NCBI GenBank assembly: GCA_037039685.1
Contig: JAWNGF010000004.1
Coordinates: forward strand, 3,224,001-3,288,000
Reading direction: 5' to 3'
From: Ceratobasidium sp. AG-K
Taxonomy: Eukaryota > Basidiomycota > Agaricomycetes > Cantharellales > Ceratobasidiaceae
DNA length: 64,000 nt
Shown: piece by piece, positions 57,118 to 64,000 of the stretch
How the letters are laid out: each line of letters starts with the position of its first letter
How positions within the stretch are numbered: position 1 is the first letter of the stretch
The notes under the pieces: generated by a model
Databases searched by the model: none
What the model was told of the DNA's origin: nothing
The model's input: the letters and a program-made list of their open reading frames with translations, nothing else
Position numbers and translations under genes: made by a program

Positions 57118-58439
57118 ATGGACCTCCGTGTCGGCGGCAAGTACCGTCTCGGTAAAAAGATTGGTAGCGGATCCTTCGGTGAGTAGCGTGTTTGTGTAGT
57201 GGCGGCTGGCACCGACGATGCTATAGGTGATATCTACCTCGGCGTCAACATTATTTCCGGCGAAGAGGTCGCTATCAAGCTCGAGTCTGTCAAGGCGAAG
57301 CACCCTCAGCTTGAGTATGAGAGCAAGGTCTACAAGACTCTCGCCGGCGGTGTTGGTGTACCCTTTGTTCGGTGGTTTGGCACCGAATGCGATTACAACG
57401 CCATGGTTCTCGATCTCCTCGGCCCGTCGCTCGAAGATCTTTTCAATTTCTGCAACCGCAAGTTCTCCCTCAAGACCGTGCTCCTCCTAGCCGATCAACT
57501 TGTAAGCAGTAAATTCCCACTCCACAGCATGATTCTTACTTTGCGCCTGTAGATCTCCCGCGTCGAATACATCCATTCGCGCAACTTCATCCACCGTGAT
57601 ATCAAGCCCGATAACTTCCTGATGGGTATCGGAAAACGTGGCAACCAGGTACGTATAACGTCATTTCACGCGTACTAGACGCTCACCTGTTCGGTAGGTC
57701 AATGTCATCGATTTCGGTCTGGCCAAGAAGTACCGTGACCCCAAGACCCACTTGCACATCCCGTACAGGGAGAACAAGAACTTGACCGGTACTGCGCGCT
57801 ATACTTCCATCAATACTCATCTGGGTGTCGGTAAGTCCCGAATGTTCCCCTGAAAACACCGTCAACTGACTCGCCCCATAGAACAAGCGCGTCGCGATGA
57901 CCTCGAGTCGCTCGCTTACGTCCTCATGTACTTCCTGCGTGGACAGCTCCCCTGGCAGGGCCTCAAGGCTGCTACCAAGAAGCAGAAGTACGACCGCATC
58001 ATGGAGAAGAAGATGACCACCCCCACCGACCTCTTGTGTCGCGGCTTCCCTAACGAGTTTGGCATCTTCCTCAACTACTGCCGTGCCCTCCGCTTCGACG
58101 ATAAGCCGGACTACAGCTACTTGCGTAAACTCTTCCGCGACCTCTTCGTCCGCGAAGGCTACCAATACGACTACGTCTTCGATTGGAGCGTTCAGCGACC
58201 AAGTGGCGGGGACGACAAGTCGCGCCGCAAGGTTGAAGAAGACGGCGATGTCACCAAGCCCTCTGACCGGATGTGAGTGATCGGGGTGCTTATTCACAGC
58301 CAGTGTGCGCTTTCCCGTTTTTCGCCTTCACTCATTGTCGTGTACTGATTCGTTCTCTAGGCTTAGGAGTCAGACTCGTGCTGCGGCGGCCGGACAGCCC
58401 ACAAGGCAATCCTCGAGGCAGCAGGAGGGCTACTATTAA
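57118..58439 (+). CDS. Casein kinase 1, delta/epsilon (Hrr25) type
   Basis: Six exons are read: 57118-57178, 57226-57501, 57553-57648, 57698-57830, 57882-58272 and 58361-58439. They give about 345 residues. Kinase motifs are complete: the Gly loop [20 protein letters not shown] (ATP Lys), the CK1 marker [35 protein letters not shown], the CK1-specific activation loop [16 protein letters not shown], and [12 protein letters not shown]. The end [11 protein letters not shown] is typical of delta/epsilon kinases. A short basic tail follows. Such kinases work in the nucleus and cytoplasm in DNA repair, ribosome export, vesicle traffic and circadian-type control. The tail is short compared with yeast Hrr25. 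The first intron splits the Gly loop after SFG. Confidence 0.93.
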
Positions 58440-60193
58440 GCGCGCGGCTGGATATCGCACGCTGCTTATGGTTGTTTCTCTTCTCGGTTTGGTAATAAGT
58501 TGATGGTGGGAGTGCACGCGCACTGGAGGGAGTAGCACGCCAAGTTTGGAGATGCGCGCTAGGCTGCAGGGAATGCAGTCGTAGCCGGCACACGACCCGC
58601 GGGCGACTCGCAAACGTCGCTCGCGCACACATCCACTCGGTGGCGTTGCGCTACTGCCTCGCCTTTCCTGTCTCTTCATTTAACAGCGGACGCTCGCGTT
58701 TTTTCTTCTGTTCCATTATCCCCCTGCGCCCTGTATCATGTCTTTTCTCTTGGGGACCCCCGATCCACGCCGATTTTTTGCTATTATTCCACTAATCCTC
58801 ACGACTGGCCATTTGACATCCATTGTACTCGCACCACTTGTCTTTCCCCCCTGAACCACTTCTGTACTTCCTGCCTCCGCTACGCGTCCCGGGGCGTCTC
58901 ATTGATGCCCTGTCCTTCGATACTGCACACTTGTACGTGCGAGTTGCGAAGAGGGCGCCACGGATGGAGTTGTTGCTGGCGGCCGCGCGAAAGGAGTACC
59001 TTGACACAATACATACATTGACGAACCATCTTGTGTGACTTGAGTGGGCCCTGTGGCAATCGTACGCGAACGCTGGAACACTCTTTGATGTGGCGAAGTG
59101 ATACACGTTGGAGTTGTTGGCGGTAGCCGCTGGGCGCCAACAAGTGATTCGATCCTCCTTTAGGCTCAAATATGTACACTAACCAACGCGTTCGATCGCC
59201 AGGCCAACGACCCACTTCCGCCATAGTTGAACGAACTATCGTGACACGCGGATATGACGTGACTCGTAGTATCTATTACGGAGTATCGGGCGACGAAGGA
59301 GGCGTGTTGAAGTGAAGGTGGTAGCAGCGCAACCCTCGTTCACTAACGTATATATGTACAATAAATTCAGTTATTTCAATTATAATACCTTTCACTCTGC
59401 CGGCCGCTCGCAGTAACCTCCACTCTAACACGGGGTGTGATACTAAAATCGTGCCACAAGAGGGTCGCTCCTTATTGACCTGCGCCGGCATTGTGCTTCG
59501 AGACATCACCTCCGAGCGCTCGTAGAAATCACCCTCCCGAAGAGAAAAAGGAAATTTGGTCCGTCGATGTGGACTCGAGATCGTGAGGCGAGGCAAGTCT
59601 CTATCACCGAAGCGCGTCAGGGGTCTAGGAGGACGAGATGAAAGGAGTGGCTGTACAGTGTTTGAAATGCGTTGAGCTCCCCTTTGTTTGAAACTGGAAG
59701 TTGTCAGTGGGAGCGTGCCATTGTTCTCGGGACAGACACATTTATGTACAGTTTATCCCTATGCCATTTCATGCCTAGAACTCAAGCGGAATTAAGTCGG
59801 CGATGCCTAGGGCTGCCTGGCCGCACGCTCCACTTCTGAGGGTGTTTCATTCCGCCAAACAGAGTCTTTCTTACCGGTTGGGCGCTTGAGCGTGACGAGT
59901 AAGGTGGCAAATGTCAGATGTACGTGATGGGTATATAGTTGAGGTCCTGTGGCCAAAGGGGCTTCCCCCATAGTAAACGCTCCCCCTCTTCTTTGCCTGT
60001 TGGGTCTGATTAAACGACGTATTCGGCGCTTTAATTTTATTTGCCTGGCGCGCTGTTACGATTCTCTGATTCACATTTATTCTAATTCTTTGCCACCTCG
60101 CCGGATCTGTCGTTGACAGCTGGGGCAAGTTTATTTAGTTCACGCTATCGGGAGTTTTTGTTCTTCATTTTGTTCGATTTTGTACTCCCTAGC
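58440..60193. other. Gene-poor stretch of about 1.75 kb
   Basis: 3' UTR of the kinase gene, then ORFs on both strands (58332-58679, 58792-59169, 58880-59224, 59276-59596) without motifs. Nothing is recognised. Confidence 0.35.
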
Positions 60194-62106
60194 CATGTCG
60201 CCTATCTCTATCACTCTAATCTTTGTTCTTTCAAAAATGATCTCGCTCTCCAGAGCCTATCCTACTGGGCTGTATGCTCGCCAAGGTGAGTTTGTTGCCA
60301 CCTCGTATGGCATTACGCAACTCACGTTTTTCAGCTCTGGCAGATGCTTCGGTACCTCCGTGTGCGGTCATATGCACCAGCCATGTTCCGACTACGACTA
60401 CTGGATGTGGCCACGCCTTTATGTCTTGCTTGTTCACTCAATGTCTCTACGATGAGTACAACACTGCCGTTACGTTTGCAGAGGGGTATTGCGCTGTAGG
60501 TATTTGTTTTTGAGGTCTGCGCTCCCTCGCTGACTTCTATGGCTGAAAGGGTCAGGGAATCGTCCATACCGAAAATGGCGTGGTGGTAACCGACGTACCT
60601 CCCACACCCGTACGTCCGGCTTTCAATCGATGAATTCGATCAGCTAACCTTTCCTCCAGGTCGCTCCAACGACCACTTCTCAACCAATTTCTATTCTATC
60701 GACGTCAACGGTGGGTATGATACCGTCTGTTCGGAGACATATTTGACGAACCTTAACAGGTCGTGCCTAGTACGGTCGTTGTTACTGAATTCGTGACCTT
60801 GAACTTTCCTGTAAGTAGATCAAGTACCTAAGGGAGTTCAATAGCTGATCGATGTTTTCAGACGACTGAAATTACTACTCTTTCGACTTCTACCCAATCA
60901 CTTACACTCATTTCAACATCTACTGCATCCATATCTTCGTCCATCGTTTCGACCAGGAATTCTTCTTCCATGCTTCGTTCGCCCGCTGCCATCTCGGTCT
61001 ACACTATCATATCCACCATCATTATAGTTCTCAGCCTTTTGTTTATTCGTCACTGGCGTCGCAGGCGCCAACTGGAAGGCGACTACATCGTCCCAACCCA
61101 CCGTCGTACGAGGGGAAAGTCATTCCTCATCGATGAAGCCTCATTCATGGGCCGGCGCCGAGGTACCCACGAGTCGATCGAGCTTACTGCCAAGTCTAGT
61201 TTCGGCGACGTAGAGAAGTACGATATCGAGCGCCCTCTTCCTGTTGTACCTATCCCCACGAAAGAGTCGTCGCCCGTTTCGCCTCCTACACTTGAATTGT
61301 ACATTCCTCCACTCGCTGGTACTATCACTCATGCACCCTCGAGAAGCTACACTGCGCTCCCGGGTCGTTCTCCGGCGTCGCCGCCCGGCCTCGAGCGTCA
61401 GACCATTGCTCAGACGTTCGCTGCTGGACGGGAGCGGGCCATGACCAACATCAGTCACAGTCGTGGATCCTCTTCCCCTTCTTCCCCCTCCTCGTCTACT
61501 TCGCCATCGTCTTCTGCCAGCGACGTCTACTCAACCATTGCACGCTCGCCAATCCCTGCATACACTTACCAACCTATCGCGCTCTCTCCACTCAGAGTTC
61601 AGGTTCGGCCTGGTTCGAGTCGAATCACAACGATACGGGAAGAGCCTCGTACACCCAAGTCGATGGCTCCTGCACCGAGCGTTTTCAGCTCTCCTCCGAT
61701 GTCCGTGTTCAATTCAACCCTCGAGACAGCTCAGCGTGGTCGGCCGATGTACGCCTCACATGTGAGGAGTCCGCGGAGCGCCGAAGACTTGCGTCAGTTT
61801 ACGTTCCCCAGGCGTGCAGCCGGAAATACCAGCGGAGTTTCGTATGGCGTCGGTGGTGGGATTGCGCCCTCCAAGACCCGTGGCCCGAGACAGAGCTTTA
61901 ACGAGATCGAGCTGAACATCTCCATCTCCGATGTGCTGTGCGATGACCCCACCCGTGAGCTCCCACCTAGCCGGAGCCAGACACCGAGCGGGTCGATGCA
62001 TCGGGGTGCTGGAGGGTCGGCCCATAGCAAGTCAGGCTCAAATGTGGCAAAAGTGCACGAGAAGCTACAAGCCTTGGTGGGCGGGATGAGACGCGAGCGC
62101 GAGTGA
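60194..62106 (+). CDS. CFEM-like extracellular domain, single-pass membrane protein
   Basis: The start is MSPISITLIFVLSKMISLSRA at 60194, a signal peptide. After an intron comes a small Cys domain: VPPCAVICTSHV, GCGHAFMSCLFTQCL and EGYC. The opening PPCAxxC and closing C spacing resemble CFEM domains, but only six Cys are visible and the usual CLC pair is absent. A Ser/Thr-rich stalk follows in short exons (PTTTSQPISILSTSTV, EFVTLNFPTTEITTLSTS). The last exon (from about 60862) has a membrane helix (AISVYTIISTIIIVLSLLFIRHW), an Arg-rich stop-transfer signal and a cytosolic tail of about 340 residues rich in Ser/Pro, with EKYDIERPLPVVPIP. The plan suggests a cell-surface sensor or wall-anchored protein with a long phosphorylatable tail. 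Function not shown. Small-exon joins between 60.5 and 60.86 kb are tentative. Confidence 0.65.
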
Positions 62107-64000
62107 CGAGTGACTTCCGTGCGCCCCTCACAATTCTTTTCTTCGTATTGAACTTTCTATTTCGCATCTTGGGGACTTTTCTCGTTCTTGTTACTGGATT
62201 GGTTGGACACTACTGTATTGAATATATTAAATGAAACCAATGGGAGTTCGTCAATGCACACGAGGCAAGCGAAGGTACATTCTTGACGTCGGAGCACCGG
62301 CTTGGCGAAGACTATGGGCCACTGAAACGAATCTCGTATCGAAAGGGGAATAATTTCTGAGTCATTGTTCGGTCCGCAACGGGGGCGGAACGTTAGCATC
62401 CATAGGACCCCGGATACCTTGCCAATAGGCGAAATAAGTGAGAGGTGGAGGCGCCAAGATCATGATAGCGGCTCAAAACCGCTGACTAGTTTGAAATCTG
62501 GAGAGCGCAGACCCATTACCGCAATGCCGTTCACCATTGTTCTCCTGCAATCAAACTTCGGCGAAGCAGAAGACACAGGGCTACCCCCCACACTAGCGTT
62601 TCATACCGATCTCAACGTACAGCGGCCCGGAGCGTCGCTGGATGAGGCCTTAGCTTTTCGAGTTTCAGAATATGGATACCACGCATTGTATCGGATCTAG
62701 GAAATATTGGAGGTAAAGAGCTACAAATGTGTACCGCGGATACATGGGTGGTGCATGCACTAACGCACTGAGTTGGATTTTGGACGAATAGAAAGACTGT
62801 ATGCGCTTTGTATCGGATGTTGGGATATGGGGGGGGGGATTGTAGGTTGGGCAAAGCACGCATATAAGCCGGTACTCTGGCGTATAGCTCCGTCCCATTA
62901 ATCCTCAGTGTTTACGAGCAAAAATTTGGAGCATTAAACTGATCACCGCACACTTGGCAATCGCCCAGTCGATCTAACAATCAGGTGCGCTCTTGCACCA
63001 TTCATGCCATAGATATCTGTCAATTTGCGAATAGATGTGCTTGAATTCCTGTCAGGCGGTACGCGGCACCCACACGGTGACAATACGTATTCGATCCAGC
63101 CTCATAAGCCTCCCAGGGACCTTACATTGACCAAGATGAAACAGCCGCTTAATGGGCCGAAACGCGGTAGGTGCTCCTATGGGACTGATTTTAGGTCACA
63201 TGACCGAGACTTCGCCCTATCTGCTACGCTCTCACCGTCACTCCAATTGCGTCCTTTCCGCCCTATATAAGCTCACTCTAGCCATGTTTCTCTCGTACTG
63301 GTTATGGCCCAATACTAAGAGTTCTTCAGGACGCCCATACTGCATCTGATTTGTGGACGCAGCTCGACAACGTCAGCTGCACTCTCGGGCTTCCTCCACG
63401 CTGTCTAAGTTCAGGTAAGAAGCGCATTTAATCGAGACCACTGTGCTGCGACTCATCCGCTGAGTCTTGTTTGGTGTGCTCAGTCGCATTTCTCAGATGA
63501 GGCAGGAAGTTACACAAACGAATCGCCAAGGGGTAGTTACCCGGACCGACTCCACCCATAAGGTTTGTGATACTACCTTAGGTGTGAGCCGGGGTGTCAA
63601 AGAAGAAACGGCCCTGCTACTACAACATAGAGGAGGCACGACTCAAGGCTCGTTGATTTGGCCGTCCGTTTCAGACCTGAGAAGCTGACGCTCGCTATCC
63701 AGATATTGTAACCTCACCTCTTCCTACGGCGTCTGTCGATGATGAGTATCCTGAAGATATTGGCCAGATGCAGTTGGTAAGTACTTCGGTTTTATTCAAC
63801 AAGCTGAATGAGTGATAACACGCAAGTAATCTCGCCACTTATTGCCACGACTAATCGCGGACTAGTTTTATCACAAAAGCACAGTTTGGACCACCCCGTA
63901 CAGCTGTCATAGCGTATGTTATATGCTTAGGCATGTTCTCGATGGCCTGGCTGAAATTTCTCCTCGATAGCCACCCGCTGGATTTGGCTCTATGGTGGTA
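62107..64000. other. Gene-poor right end
   Basis: ORFs at 62365-62700 (plus) and 62612-62898 (minus) lack motifs. A TATATAAG at 63264 and small coding-like pieces between 63284 and 63990 (ASDLWTQLDNVSCTLGLPP, ASVDDEYPEDIGQMQL, FYHKSTVWTTPYSCHS) may be the first exons of a gene that continues past the window. No family recognised. Confidence 0.3.

Noticed and set aside
57683..58297. 204-residue minus-strand ORF
   Set aside because: Antisense to the casein kinase exons, which carry complete kinase motifs.

Overview
This window looks like nuclear DNA of a basidiomycete fungus. Genes are cut by many short introns (mostly 45-70 bases, GT-AG, a few GC-AG). Several families typical of Agaricomycetes are present: BTB-like proteins, DUF6533-type 7-TM proteins, a fungal SLATT-like 2-TM protein and a family-3 pectate lyase. 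The mix, with plant-cell-wall enzymes and lineage-expanded BTB-like genes, suggests a Rhizoctonia/Ceratobasidium-like species. That is inference from protein families, not a database match. All exon limits were read by eye.

Layout. 0.2-0.35 kb: a 124-bp hairpin element. 0.8-4.2 kb: two tandem BTB-like genes. 5.0-6.0 kb: secreted pectate lyase (PL3). 6.7-8.4 kb: ankyrin/CCCH zinc-finger protein. 8.4-11.2 kb: no firm gene. 11.2-14.5 kb: copy 1 (minus strand) of a P-loop NTPase segment. 14.8-17.2 kb: isocitrate lyase-family enzyme, probably mitochondrial 2-methylisocitrate lyase. 17.4-21.2 kb: large Ser/Pro-rich protein. 22.0-25.3 kb: secreted GH29 alpha-L-fucosidase. 25.7-26.4 kb: EMC4. 26.5-28.0 kb: 7-TM protein. 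29.5-30.6 kb: bHLH regulator. 32.8-33.7 kb: four-TM protein. 35.9-37.2 kb: homeodomain protein. 40.1-41.8 kb: three related small secreted-peptide units. 42.4-44.0 kb: choline-phosphate cytidylyltransferase. 44.5-46.4 kb: pantothenate kinase. 46.6-49.8 kb: coatomer gamma. 50.1-53.4 kb: copy 2 (plus strand) of the NTPase segment. 53.8-54.7 kb: SLATT-like protein. 57.1-58.4 kb: casein kinase 1. 60.2-62.1 kb: CFEM-like single-pass membrane protein. The last 1.9 kb holds no firm gene.

How it fits together. Housekeeping genes (EMC4, PCT1, PanK, gamma-COP, CK1, the lyase) form compact blocks with short convergent or head-to-tail spacing. Between them lie gene-poor accessory stretches holding the duplicated NTPase, the peptide cluster and unassigned ORFs. 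The most notable points are: the 3.3-kb inverted duplication that brackets about 36 kb, with different lesions in the two copies; the small secreted-peptide family with a conserved C-x9-C core; and a homeodomain whose invariant Asn51 is His.
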